Source: Cliona cf. orientalis
Taxonomy: Eukaryota; Porifera; Demospongiae; Clionaida; Clionaidae
DNA length: 64,000 nucleotides
Assembly: GCA_963930775.1 (NCBI GenBank)
Contig: OZ005691.1
Coordinates: 7,003,000-7,066,999 of the forward strand
Direction: 5' to 3'
Position numbers and translations under genes: made by a program. The stretch's first letter is position 1. The number at the start of each line of letters is the position of its first letter. Below the pieces are notes generated by a model. The model made no database searches, was not told where the DNA came from, and saw only the letters and a program-made list of their open reading frames with translations. Positions 1 through 12,700 of this stretch are shown one piece after another.

Positions 1-403
1 TTTACATAAGAACTCTGACCTTTTGTAAAATCTTCCCATATAAGTAACGAACGTCAACACTGGGAATACTTGTGATGTAAAATTCTAGATCATGGCAGAA
101 GTCACGTACAATCTTCAGGCCATGATAGAATCATGGCAATTTTCCTACTTTTACGTAAAGATCTATCTAGTGTTCGTTCATTAATTAAATTCTGCACAAA
201 TAGATGTAGTAGTAGGTACAATTAATAGTTAATTGAATACAACGTAGGATCCAATTTAACGTAAGAAATTAGCATTTTAAGAATTCTCATAATGTGTATA
301 TTATGGAGTGATTGACGACCTTTACCAGAAAAACGCACGTTTTCAAAATTGAAATATTTTCCTATTAGATTAAGTAAAATTTAGCAGTTCGGTACAGAGT
401 AGT

Positions 404-566
404 ATACCGTATGTGTGAAAGTTTTCACTAGCTGGATAAAAATTTTACCAAGCCCTGCTACTCTTGTATTGCAGAAACTTTTCATGGAAAAATTTTACCA
501 AGGCAGTAAAAGTCACCATCTTAGTGTGATAAAATTTTCATCAATGAGAGCATGTGGCGTATGGTA
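404..566. mobile_element. MITE, TACCGTATAC family, copy 1
   Basis: The element starts TACCGTATGTGTGAAAG and ends GGCGTATGGTA. Its interior has several AAAATTTTACCAAG or AAAATTTTCA segments that recur in the copies at 32420, 43258, 49497 and 52141. There is no coding capacity, so it would depend on a transposase elsewhere. Confidence 0.6.
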
Positions 567-752
567 AGAGATTCTGGTGAATGGTATATAGTTGTAAAAG
601 CAGACCATCCAAGCACCAAATTTAATTTTCCACTGATTTATGTGCCCAACTAGCATTCATGATGATACTAGTGAATGGAGATTACTGTAGATCGGATATT
701 TCTGCTGGTAGCTGCTTCCTAGCACATGAAGCACCAATATTGCACTTACATG

Positions 753-886
753 TACTGTAGTGTCCCGTGGCACTTGAAACATAACTCAAAATATTTGCCT
801 GCATGGGCGCTTAGCCGAGATATAAATTGCATTCGTTTGACCCCTTGAAATACAGCACACAGGCACTTGCCCAGGACACTATGGTA
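753..886. mobile_element. MITE, TACTGTAGTGTCC family, copy 1
   Basis: The left end reads TACTGTAGTGTCCCG and the right end CCAGGACACTATGGTA, an inverted pair. Related copies lie at 9317-9479 and 40960-41102. The element is non-coding. Confidence 0.55.
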
Positions 887-1584
887 CTCCCATAGGCAAT
901 TGTACTCTTACCAACCACACAAGTGTGGCATGTATGCCCTGCATTTGCACCTTTTATCATGCCTCTGTTTAATAGACTAAAATTAATGGCGATGCTAGGT
1001 AGAGTACGCCGTGTGGGAACTGTTTGTTCTACAGGTTTAGTTATACATCATGTGGGAAGCTTGTGCTTGGGAAGCAATTTTAGCTGTAGTTGGGCAATTT
1101 TATATTTTATGGCTTCTCTACTACAAGTGCACCTGCTCTCATGAATAATTTAAACATAAAGAGAACATAATATAAAATTAATTATTATTTATAAAATATT
1201 TGCATGCATTTTTTCCAGTGAAATTCTTGATTGGGTGTTTGTCATATTGATAGCCATGAGGCTAGATTGTATTATACCAATCTGACATAGTTTCTCCCAA
1301 TCATCATAATGCCTACAGTTTTGACTGCAGTCTTCGTCAGGGCAAAAATGCAAGACTATGAGTGTACAGTTCTTAAATAGTCATGCCCACAGTTTCATTG
1401 AGAGAAATATTGGTGTAACATGCTCTAGCCTTGTGGCTATGAATGCATGGCAATTTCAAGTCCTGAAATTCAATAATTTACCACTTACTGGGATGAGGAA
1501 GACTTTTACTAGCCGGCTAGCCATACTGTGTATAGGTAACATTTCATGACCCTATTGTTGTTGTATTAGCTGCGTCTATACCAG

Positions 1585-4500
1585 GATTTATATACGATGA
1601 AAGCAGACAAAGATACTTTCGATGTCCAGCAAGCCAGTATCGGGATATACTACCAACTCCCATGGCCACCATTTCCAGTTCACTAATCAGCAATACAAAC
1701 CAGCATCACAGATCAGTACATTCTTTGTTCGGTATCACCAGACAGAGAGAGCATGCTATTCCTCCACAGAATTCTTTTCAATGGTACAGATTTTATCATT
1801 ATGTTATTCATGAATTGCATAATTAATAATAATAACATGTTAGTTACAAGATGTACTGTGACTCCCTTTTGTACAACTTAAAGAGATCATCTGAAACTGA
1901 AATAGATTTCAGATCATCATTCGTAAATTTCAGATCTTTCTCTAGCTATCAACTTACTGACTCTGCTGTAAGCTTGTTTCACTGTTTGTTTGACAGCAGT
2001 ACTGATACTTACTTCAATTGCAGATAAACTCCACAGGCAGCTTGTTAGCAATGAGCTGTGCAAAAGAGATTGGGAGCAGTGAAAACCCTGTGTGCGCTAA
2101 GAGTGCATTTATATTTAAAGTTATTTCTGACGGAAGAGAATTCAAGTTAGAAGAAGTGAATGTACCATTTGGAGTTCTCAAGGCTTCCTCTTTGCAAGTC
2201 AGTCTCATCTGAATACACATGGTGCTTAATATTATTACTCCTTACAATATTATTTAGCCTTGTCATGGTGTAAATTTGATATCTTATCCTGGATGCAGTC
2301 ATCAAGTGGTGTATCCTTGAACCAAGTTTTTTTTATGTCCTGTTAAATTCAAATGCTACTCTAGTTTTTTTATTTCCCTTGACTCAAGCACCCTAGTCTG
2401 TACACTGACATAACTATGCAAATAGCAAAGCTGGATGAGCACCATGAAAGTGTACTGGAGATGCCTTTGCAACAAATGCTAATGGAACCCATGACAGTGC
2501 TTGCTTTGAATCCCAATTATCTTGCAGTTGGACATGAGTCTGGTAGCATCGAGTTGCATGAAGAACACTCTAATAATAACAGTCTTCTACGTGGAAAAAA
2601 CAATCCGGTTTTGTCACTGGCATTTTCTGAACAAGTATGCTATTATTTCACTGGTGTAAGAAGCAGGGGGACTGGGGGGCTGTAGCCCCCCCCCCCCCCC
2701 CCCCCCCCAATCTTATCAGCCAAGTATGCCTAAACCTAGGAAGATATTTATTCTACTAGGCCTTGACATCTTCAGATTTGTGATGTAAAGTCTACTTTAC
2801 AGCCAAATTGGCGTAGTAATGGGCATGGTTTGAGTGTTCCAAAACATTTTTTGCGCGCTTTGCACATTATAGCCCCCCTGTTCAAAAATATCTTCTTACG
2901 CCACTGTATTTAAATACTTATAATATTATTACCTTCATGTCAGCTACATATTTAGTAATATTATTATGTAGAGACCTTTGCTTTTTGCTGGTCATCGTAA
3001 TGGAAACATTGTATTATGGGATTTGAGGAGGAATAAGAAGGTAGTCACTATGTCGGAGCAGAAACAAGAGTGGGTGTCTTCAAGTATCACTAGCATTCGT
3101 CCATTGTCGGATGACAACTACTTCATCTGTTCTGCATTCAACTCCAAGGTGAGCCATTTGTTCTTCATAATTATGTTCGTGTAATGTACTTGATGCACAA
3201 GATATCATTCGTGAGGGCTAGTTTTAAGTACTATCAGGGTACCAACTTTTCATAAGTTCTTAGCCCATTCACTGTGCTTGAGCTTGCCTATGTACATAAT
3301 TAAGCATGGTGTCCATGTGCCTTTGTTTCCGCTAAGACTACCCAGTTGTGGTACTGCATAACTGATAATTTTGTGGCTGTGCGGTGCTAAGTTTTGTATT
3401 TTTGTGGTTCACCCACGAAAATCAATGCCTCCACTATAATACGTGTACTAACATGCAAGGAATATTAAACTGAGGGGCATACCCAAAATATCATGGAAGT
3501 GTGCTCTCAGTACTGCTACTACTGCAATACAGCTGATGATGTCTTTGACTCTAATGGTTTTCTGTACTATTTGTCCAAATTTCTTTGCAGAAGTGGCTTG
3601 GTAACAAACAAATTGAGCAAGGTCGAGATTATTATAATGATCCATTGGCTGGTGCAGTGTCGCATGCCCTTAGACTTGGTGGCTGTCATGAAATTAAAAA
3701 AAAATTGCGAGAATTAATTCTGAGGGCTTTCTTTACTTTCCACGAAAATTAGTACCCCGGAAATTAATTATGCGAGCCCATGTATATAGTTGCTCTGTGC
3801 ATGTTGTATCTGTGAGCAGTTAGCAGTGCTATATAGCTTAGGTGTGTGCTTTTACATGTGGTAAAGATTTTAACGGAATTAAGTTACACCGATGACACTA
3901 TTTGCTGACATTTAACTGTAATTTGTAACCTTGCAGTTAAGCTTGTGGGACTTGCGATTACAGAAGGCTGTCCTTGACTTCAATGAACATGTTAATGACT
4001 ACAAGTGTTGTCAATGTCTGGTGGACAAAGCAGAGTCATTCCTAATTTCAGGTGAATTATACCATAGGACATACATATATAAAACAAGCAATGTGCAGAA
4101 ATAAGTAGGATATTATGGTAGGATCAAAAGTACACCAAGTATAATATAATATAGGGACACTGGTAGGGATAACAGATAGCTGACAAGGTGCACCACGTTG
4201 ATAATCCTACTAGTACTACTCTTGTTTGTGTACTACTACCTCTTTAGTTGCTCTTTATACTTGCTTGCATTAATATAGTGGATATATTCTGAGTATTGTG
4301 CATGGGAACAATACAAGATTCAGGGATGCTCAGTAATCACCTAACCTCAGTACTCAGCCCAAGTATAGTCCAAGCACACTGGAAAAGCAACAGTGTTTGT
4401 CAATCGTGCATGAAATAAACTACACTCATCATGGCTAAGTATTGAGTACTCCAATCAACATAAGTGCTGGCAAATGGTCATCTCAGCGATCATCAATATT

Positions 4501-5099
4501 GTGCAATGGCTATGGGTGTGGGGATGGCCATAAGAGGGATGTTATGTGGAAATCTGTTCAAAAGTATGACTATGAAAGTTAGAAAGCCTAAATCTTACCT
4601 GCTTTGAGATCTTTTTCATATTAAATTTTGTACATGTCTAGGCTGTAATTTGAAGCACGTAGATTCTTGCATCCTACAATGTACAGCTTGTTGCATGCAG
4701 TGATTACTTTTATTGGCATTATTGTTTCTACTGAAATAAAAATTTTATCTGAACGTACAAATGCTTCATTATAGCCACTAACCAAAAAATTACACGACTC
4801 TAGTGCTATTTCAGCTTCTGTAAGTTCCACTGTACCTGGGATGAGTCTTATACTTATAGTAACAACTTATAATTTGACCATCCATGTAATATTATCTAGT
4901 TGGCAGTGATGCTTGCATAAGGATTTGGACTCTGCATACTGGTGAACTGGTGAGGTGCATTGAGCCATCGGAGTATGGAGCAAGGGGAAGCCATAGTCTA
5001 CCAACAATTTGTTACTCTGAAACTCTTGGTGGACAACAGTTCAACCCATCATTGTTGGTGGGCATTAACAACAGGATGGTGCAATTTACTACTCAGTAA
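1585..5099 (+). CDS. DCAF4: DCAF4-like WD40 protein (5' incomplete)
   Basis: Exons I can support: 1585-1783, 2024-2195, 2391-2634, 2972-3148, 3937-4051 and 4900-5099 (stop TAA 5097-5099). The first carries GFIYDESRQRYFR, the short motif seen before the WD repeats in DCAF4. Later exons give WD40 blades (FAGHRNGNIVLWDLRR, LSLWDLRLQK, CIRIWTLHTGELVR), and the C-terminus has the LGG...LLVGINNRMVQF pattern of DCAF4 tails. DCAF4 proteins are substrate receptors of CUL4-DDB1 ubiquitin ligases; the WDLR boxes match DDB1-binding motifs. Exons 2972, 3937 and 4900 join in phase with standard splice sites. Uncertain points are the start codon, the exon or exons between 1783 and 2024, and the junction at 2195-2391. 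A small TIR element sits in the intron at 2649. Confidence 0.75.
2649..2906. mobile_element. CAGTGGCG-TIR element with C-tract, copy 1
   Basis: The element begins CACTGGTGTAAGAAG and ends CTTCTTACGCCACTG, an inverted pair of about 15 bp. TATTT flanks both sides (2644-2648 and 2907-2911), a 5-bp target duplication. It contains a run of 23 C at 2686-2708. It lies inside an intron of the DCAF4-like gene, 15 bp after the donor. Related elements with the same ends are at 36251 and 46941. Confidence 0.7.
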
Positions 5100-5430
5100 T
5101 AATCATTAAAGACATTGATGATTCATAATACAATCATAGTTACATGTGACATTGTATGAGTGCTAGCGCTGGTTGCATAAATCATAATCACTGAAATGCA
5201 TAATTATTGAATTTAGATTTCTTGAGAGGCCAATCTGGACTGACTTTCAAAATTTAATAAATATAATAATATTCCTGATTTCTTTTATACTCAATCACTG
5301 AATATAGTGTGGATCACTGATTCTTGTGTATAAATATGCTACCTTTCCATTTTATTAGTTGAAAACAGTCTGATATTATACTATGTTCAGGGGGCACTTC
5401 CAGGTAAAATCGTGATATTAACTTTTGATT

Positions 5431-5461
<31 letters not shown>

Positions 5462-6796
5462 AGTACATTATGAGAGAGATGTGCATTTTGGAGTACTGGA
5501 TCATCATAGAGCAGGTTTTCAGGAATTGGATCACTCTTGGAACACTATTCTTCAGTGCTTCAAGTTATTTAGTAGTGTTGAGCGGTACAACACACTTGGC
5601 TAGGGATGCAAGCAGTTCCTTACTTGCAAAAGCAAATCATTGGCATGGAAGTAAGGATTGAATGGGGAGAGCTGAGCTAGGGTGGGAAATCCCAGGGCAC
5701 TTGGCCCATTTTCTGTATGAGTCTGATCCGCTATGTGTTTGTATATGGGCACAAGTAAAAACTGATAGCTACAGGAAGACTTGTGTTTTCTTTTTAAGGG
5801 GGCACTTCCAACTATTTTTGGAAAAATTAACGGCTGACATACGTATTATTATTTTCCCCACCCCTATAGCATCAGGTCAGAGTCCGGGTCCTCCATATAT
5901 ACTTATCATGATTATGATTGTATGAGACCACACCTACCAGGGCTGCATTAGGATTCTTCAAGGGGAGAGGGGTAAAATGGCTTTTCCACTGTACCGGGGG
6001 AGGCAGACTCATAATGTCAAAGCCACATACACCATAAATCTCAAGGAATTGACATAATGTTACTACTCTCTACCATGATCGGCTCCTATAACAGGGTTTC
6101 ATTTAGGGTGCCCCCCCCCCCTTGAAAATAGCCGCCAACCATAACATGTACATAGAACGGTGAAAGTGTCCAATACGGCAGTTTTGCTCATATTTAACTT
6201 ATAAACTATCTGAAGCTTTGCACTATGTGCATTAGGAAACATCCCCTATCCAAAATTTGACTATTAAAAAGGTGACAGGCTTCTCCCCAAGTGGGTCTCA
6301 GAAGCTACCAGAAACAGTATCAGAGGTTGTAGAATTTAAAAATTTCCTGGGGGAGCATACCCCCAGACTTCCCTAATGTATTATTCTACATTATAATATT
6401 TTATAGATGAAAAAACACCACCTCCGCAATTGTCACGTTTGCCCACCCCCCCCCCCCCCCCTTGACGAAAATCCTAAATGAAAGCCTGTATAATATCTAT
6501 AATCTTGATAGGTCTCTCTTTCCAAGCCTTTCAAGCAATGATTTGTTTAATTTTTATTACCAGAAACAAAATTATAATTACATGTATGGATTCATAATTA
6601 TACAACTGGAGGTTTCCACGCCATGAACACTGTCCACTCCAAATAAGATCATAAATTCAGCCTTGAAGATATTATGCTGCATTTTAACATAACTCTGACC
6701 TTGTACAGCTGGAAAACCAAGTTATGAATGAAGTTTATAGCAATACATACATCAACAAGATATAATAATTATTTATGAGTACATGTTGTCTATGAA
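5100..6796. other. Convergent intergenic region, repeats only
   Basis: This lies between the 3' ends of the DCAF4-like gene (+) and NCAPH (-). It holds a run of 28 C at 5431-5458, two copies of a GGGGGCACTTCCA motif (5391 and 5799) and the inverted-repeat element at 6090-6490. The open frame through the C-run is a polyproline artefact. I see no gene. Confidence 0.6.
6090..6490. mobile_element. MITE with TACAGGCTTTCATTTAGG-type ends
   Basis: The left end is ATAACAGGGTTTCATTTAGG and the right end CCTAAATGAAAGCCTGTA, a near-perfect inverted pair of about 18 bp. C-runs adjoin both ends (6111-6121 and 6446-6461). There is no coding capacity. Confidence 0.6.
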
Positions 6797-9700
6797 TTAA
6801 GTTTGGATGAGAACATCGGCTAGATCATCCTGCCCAGTTATCTCCATTGACTGTAGAACACAAAATGTGCTAAAGTGAAATGGCTTTGCCACGAGCAAAA
6901 TAGAAAAGTGTACTGACGTGAAGCTTTGGAATCAACATGAGATTTTGTATAAAATCCCTGTACATGTTTATTTTGTTTGTACCGTATTATTATGTAACAA
7001 TGCCACTAATAGGTTTAGTTGCACAAAGTCAAAAGGTATATTGTGCATGGGTGGGATTGTATAAATTGTGTTATGTCCTTCATTATTAATTGTATGTACC
7101 TTCTCATTGGCAAGGTGAAGCAAGCAAACAAAGCAGATAGGAATTGAAAGGCTTTTTGTCATCTGGGCAGAGAGTTTTGAAGGAAGGTCTGAGTACAAAG
7201 CACAAAATTCTACTCCTTGTGGAACACGTTTCTTTGTAGATGTGGTGGATGTGTTGGAATTTTCCACCTATAATAAAATATAAGGTGTGATAATGGCATA
7301 CATGTACATACAAAATCACTTACCATATTTTCTTTCATATCTTCCTCGTTATGTGTAATTATTTCCCACATTTTTGTTTTCAGCTTTTTGACATCCAATC
7401 GCTTGGCATTTCGAGCATAGTCGATGTGGATTTGCTTCACCTGTATATTGTGTATTTACTGTACCCTCGCAAAAGAAGGCCCACTACAGAATATATATCC
7501 ATCCCCCGCTTTGAGCTTAATTCCTTTCCGAGGTCTAATGTTTACTTGAATATGCACCCATGTGTAGCTGCCCTAAAAAAGGAGCTCAAATGGCTGGTTT
7601 ATGATGACTGTACTTCAAATAATCAAGGTGAGATCAATAAGTAACCTGCCAAACAGCCGCAGAACTAGCCTTATCCCACATTTTAGCACAAATGAAAGAT
7701 TGTGCATGGCTAGCGATTGTAACCATGCCCACTAATATGGCTACCATCAACAGCACACATGGTGAAGTATTGGCCCAATGGCCGGCCGCCCTCTTGATTG
7801 GTAACTGTGCTTGAATAAGGCTGAACTCAATAGTAACCGTGGCTACTATTCAAATTATGAATATCCTGTGAGTAATTTACCTGGGTGCTTTTTCGTGTCT
7901 AAATGCGACACTAATACCTTGAATATCGACCCATCTAGGCCAATGTAAGGTGCACCACCCATGGGCCCTTTTTCGCGAAGGTTTGGTATTACTATTTACA
8001 ACCATTTTTGTCCATGTGTATACCTGGTGAGGTAGAGAAACTAGATTACTTCCAGCGAGGAGATCATCATCAGCACCTGGCTGCGATTCAACCACCGTCT
8101 GTCCTAGCATATCATTAAAGAACTGAGCTGTTGTATCCTCAGGTTGTGATACACCAGCCAAATCACCTGGCTCATACTCGTCACAGCTTTCCTGGTAACA
8201 GACAAAATACACTACATGATGATTACATAACAATATTTTTTGATATCACGAGCTGTTAATATTACGTAACAGCACCAATGATAAACTGTACCTCTAATAA
8301 GTGGGGACAGTAGTTGATGTTGTCATTTAGATTTTGATAATTGTACCATGGACCTATAATATGTATGTGTATCAAAAACAGGTAATATTAGTGTTGTAAT
8401 TTGGTGTTGAACTAAGCGTTGATACACATAAATTGCATCAACATACCATCGACATCATTGGAGTCGACCAGATGCTTCTGCCGCTTGACCTGATTCAGTA
8501 AAATGATGCACTTTAATAACTTAAACGTTCACTTGTGTCCCATACCTTCAGCTTTGGCCGACAAAAGAGCTGATGGAGTGTGCCAACAGTCATCTGTGTT
8601 TGTCTTGGTAATGTTGTTAACATTGAACTCATTTTGGATCTTGCAGCTTGTCCCAACTCTGTTGATGCCTAAAACATTCATATACCGTGTTTATGCTAAT
8701 AGAACGCAAGCTAACAAAATAATTACAATTTTAAATTTAGCATGATTTTCTGGTAAAGGTCATCACGCTCTACATTATGAGAAGTCCTAGAATGCTAATT
8801 TTCTTGCGCTAAGTAGATCTTGTGTTTTATTTGCATAAACATGGTAGTAAATATATTTTCTTAGAGGGGTACCATACAATGGTATTTAGGCAAGTGAGAA
8901 AAACATAAATACCGTAGAACTGGTTGTTAAGCGCTGCTCGATGTTAAGCGCATACTTTTTATTAAGCGCATAGTTTTGTGCGAGCTTTACCGCTCTTTGT
9001 TAGGCGCACATGCCCAGCAAGCCACCTGAACGACGAGCGATCGGTTACACGAGCCCAGAAAGAAGGCTAGAAGTAGGCTGGAGAAGAAAACGTCGAGAAT
9101 TACGCTCTCTGGTCGCTCCTTGGCCATCGCTGTAGGCCTTTCTACCCTCGACACGTTCTTTACGCACGCCCCACCTACCGTGTTTAGCACTTTTAATTAA
9201 GCGCATGCTTCCTGTTAAGCGCATACTTTTTATTAAGCGCATATTTTCTCGCTGCCACGTGTTATAAGCGCATGCGCTTAACAACCAGTTTCTACGGTAA
9301 TACATGTATGTACATGTACCTATAGTGTCCCAGGTAAGTATTCATGGGTGCTTAAACATAGCTCATATTTTCGCCAGGGTAAAAATTTCACACATTTGTT
9401 ACAAAAGCTGCTACATGTACATTGACCTGGTACATGGGCACTTACCCGGGAGTGGACACTTGCCTGGGACACTTTGGTACATGTATGGCTGCTTCATTGT
9501 GCTTATAAGCCACTCGGTGCCTGCATATCAAGATCTGATGATTCTCGAGTGAGTAATGATACATATGGGTTGAAATGTTTAACCCGAGTTAACTGAAGGA
9601 GGGCGTACCAACTAGGGGGCGGAGCGTGCATGTACACATGTATGCTCGATGGCACTGGCGCATGCGCAGGGCGAAGCGCGCCAAAATCGAATACTAGTCA

Positions 9701-12700
9701 GATAGAAAAGCTCCTGCCAGCTTGCCATTTCTCAGTCTCAGTCGACTATTAAGGCCTTGACAGCAGCAAAACACCATGATTCGCTAACAAAAGCTGGTCA
9801 AGAGTTCTTCCCGTATTTACAGCAACTTTCATCGTACAGAGATGTAGCAACCTACTGGAAACCCTACCCCAGCCCCAGGTCTGAAAGTGGTCCTAGCTTC
9901 TGTCCTGCCCAGCCTGTCGAGTGCCACCACGGCAACCTCGTCTTCTGCTACGGCGCCAAACACTCAGCCACCCATTACCAATGCTCCTCTGAGCACTCAG
10001 CCATCCACTGCGACTCCAAACGCAACGCCCACAATACTCAGGCATCAACCACATCCATTTCACTGAGTGCTCAAGCCTCCACGTCGACCGCAACTACGGC
10101 AGCCACTGGTGCCACCATCGCTGCGGGTGAGTGCGTTGTGCATTTCTGCAGCTGTCGCTCAGCGTTGACAGCCTGGGCACCATGCATACCAGGGCAAATA
10201 ACCTCCACATGCTCCTGCAAATTGCAAGTATAGTGTAGTCCACCTAATTCGAATGCGCATACCACGACATAGAGCTAATACATAAATTCGAAATGTCACT
10301 TTCGCTTAATTAGAAGAAGCACAAGGTCTAGTATACGGACATGTACATATAGTATACAGAACATAGATCACGTGGGCACCACATGGCTGCAGCTGAGTGC
10401 AGCTGCACTAGCCAGAAGTAGCTATATCTAGCAGTATCAGGCTCTAAACTGTTAAAAGAAAGCTAGAAATAGTAGATAGAGTGGATAGTCTGCCTGAAAA
10501 AGGTTGTTGCATCTGAATATATAAAAATTATTATTATGTGTGGTAGCTATTATCCCTTTAATTATCATTCATATGAGCAAAATTCGAATTATGTGGATAT
10601 TGCTGTCGGCTTGCTTTCCCTTCAGGTCCAATACAGATGGGAACCATGCCCTCACCAGCACTGCTACCAACAATCCAGCTCATGGATCAGCAGGCGGCGG
10701 GTGATCCTGTGGACCCACATCCAACTCAGGCCCCTACGGAAAATCCTCAATCCCCACTTCAGCCAGCTCCTTGCATGGCAATCCCTCTGCCACAACCGCA
10801 GCCTGCTTCTCAGCCACCCCAGCAGCCCCTCCCACAAGCTGCACCGCTCCCTACGGCAACAGCCAACCCATCTACACCAGCTCAAGTCTTGGTACCAGCC
10901 GGCCTGTATCTTGTGCATGGAGTCATGCCACTCCCGCAGCGACTTCTCACGAAAATCCTTAATCTTGAGTTCGTCGAGATGCAGGACATCCTTCCGGAGG
11001 CGTGGCTCACCCTGATAGACAACGACACAGTCAAGTGCTGCTCAGCCTCTGCCACAGGGGGAAGGAAGAGGCACCACCCCCATCACCAACATACATGTAT
11101 TTACATGGCTTCAGGGCTTCGCATCCCTCACGAGTGCGCTGTCTACGAAGTACCCCACAATGGTACCCGAATTCATGGTGTACCAGAGCACCATCATCAA
11201 ATATTATAAAGACTACGACGGCCTGGGATGGGCCCAATACGACAGAGCCTTCAGGAGGCAGGTGGCCATCACAAAGAATCTGAACTGGTCACACATTAAT
11301 GGCACCTTATACAGCCTCTGCTTCGCAGGCAAGGTGAAACACAATGTGATATGCATATACTGCCTGAGCGACAACCACGCATCGGAGAAGTGCCCCGAAG
11401 CCCCGCCCACAGCCAAACGCCACCCCACATTGGCATCGTCCCCTTTGGAAATTTGCCGCTTGTTCAACGCAAACGGAGGCTCACGTTGCCACTACATGAA
11501 GTGCAAATGCGCCCATAGGTGCTCTACTTGCAACCAGGACCACCTACAAGCATGCAGGGAGCAAAGGGTGCAAAACGCCATCGTCCGGGCGAGCAGTGAC
11601 TGATGTTCATCATTGAGGACAACTGCCCAAAGCTGGCGGTGGGACTATCCCCAGCATCGGACAGTATTTATGCAGTCCATCTATCATATTATATCACTTA
11701 TATCTCGGTATGCATACGCCGAGCCATTTCTTTATTTAATATTATTATCATGTCTACCCGCGGGCATAAAATGCTCACATGCGCAGAAATGGTGCCCTAG
11801 TGCTCATGCGCAGCTTCCTACTCGTCCAGCTAGGCACTAGCTGTGACCTACGGGGTTAGCCCTCGATTTCCGAATAGGTGTAAGAGCTAGAATGTATTAA
11901 ATGCTCTATCCTCACATTAGGCAGGGGAACTGCTATCAGTCCACCATCCCCAAAGGGATTGGTGTGACCGTGGGTGGGTTACCTATCCACCTATTCCCGG
12001 AAAGGTAGCTTTCAACAGCATTATTATTCCTTGCCATCCCCCTCCTCTCCCCCCCCCCCCCCCCCCCCCCCCCATGCGTAGGATACTACACCTATACCCC
12101 AGACCTGCTCCGGCTGGAAGCATTGAGACTTCAGCAAGCAGTGCAAGATCCCTGATTACAGGGAATTCATTCGCCACTTCGAGTAGACGAGTGGATGATG
12201 CTATTGCAGGAGCACCCAGACCAGCAATACGTTGACTTCCTAGTACGGGGCATGACCTACATGTATGGCTTCAGAATTGGGTTTGATAAAGCGCAGAAGC
12301 TGCACCCATCACGGTGTAACTTAAAGTCGGCATCGGAGCACCCAACTGTAGTGGAAAAATACCTGAGGCAGAAATCGTTGCAGCAGGCTGTCCTGGGTCC
12401 ATTTGCCCAGCAGAATATTAAGCGCCTCGGGATACATGTCACCAAATTTGGGGTCATCCCTAAGAAGCATACCCCAGGGAAGTGGAGGCTGATCATTGAC
12501 CTGTCGTCCCCAGAGAAGCTTAGCGTGAATGACGGTATTGATCCAGCCCTTTGCTCCCTCTCCTACATCCGGGTAGAGCAGGTAGCTCAAGCGGTTCTGG
12601 AGCTGGGACCAGGGGCACAGTTGGCCAAGATTGACGTCAAGAGTGCGTACAGAGTCATTCCTGTCCACCCAGATGACCAGCCGTTATTAGGGATGATCTG

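Larger units (their letters stand above)
1..1584. other. Non-coding flank with MITE remnants
   Basis: I see no convincing exon here. The stretch holds two short inverted-repeat elements (404-566 and 753-886). At about 1310-1345 the minus strand reads CCTGACGAAGACTGCAGTC followed by an AAAC-like segment, which resembles the 3' end of Penelope elements seen at 42174 and 43138. Upstream exons of the DCAF4-like gene should lie in or before this region but I could not place them. Confidence 0.5.

Noticed and set aside
5412..5603. Open frame with a polyproline stretch
   Set aside because: It is a reading of the 28-C homopolymer; neighbouring codons show no domain or splice context.
9045..9305. Minus-strand frame with MRLIKSMRL repeats
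   Set aside because: It is a translation of the TTAAGCGCATA direct repeats in the MITE at 8910-9299.
11983..12177. Minus-strand polyglycine frame
   Set aside because: It is the complement of the C-run at 12049 inside the decayed retrotransposon.
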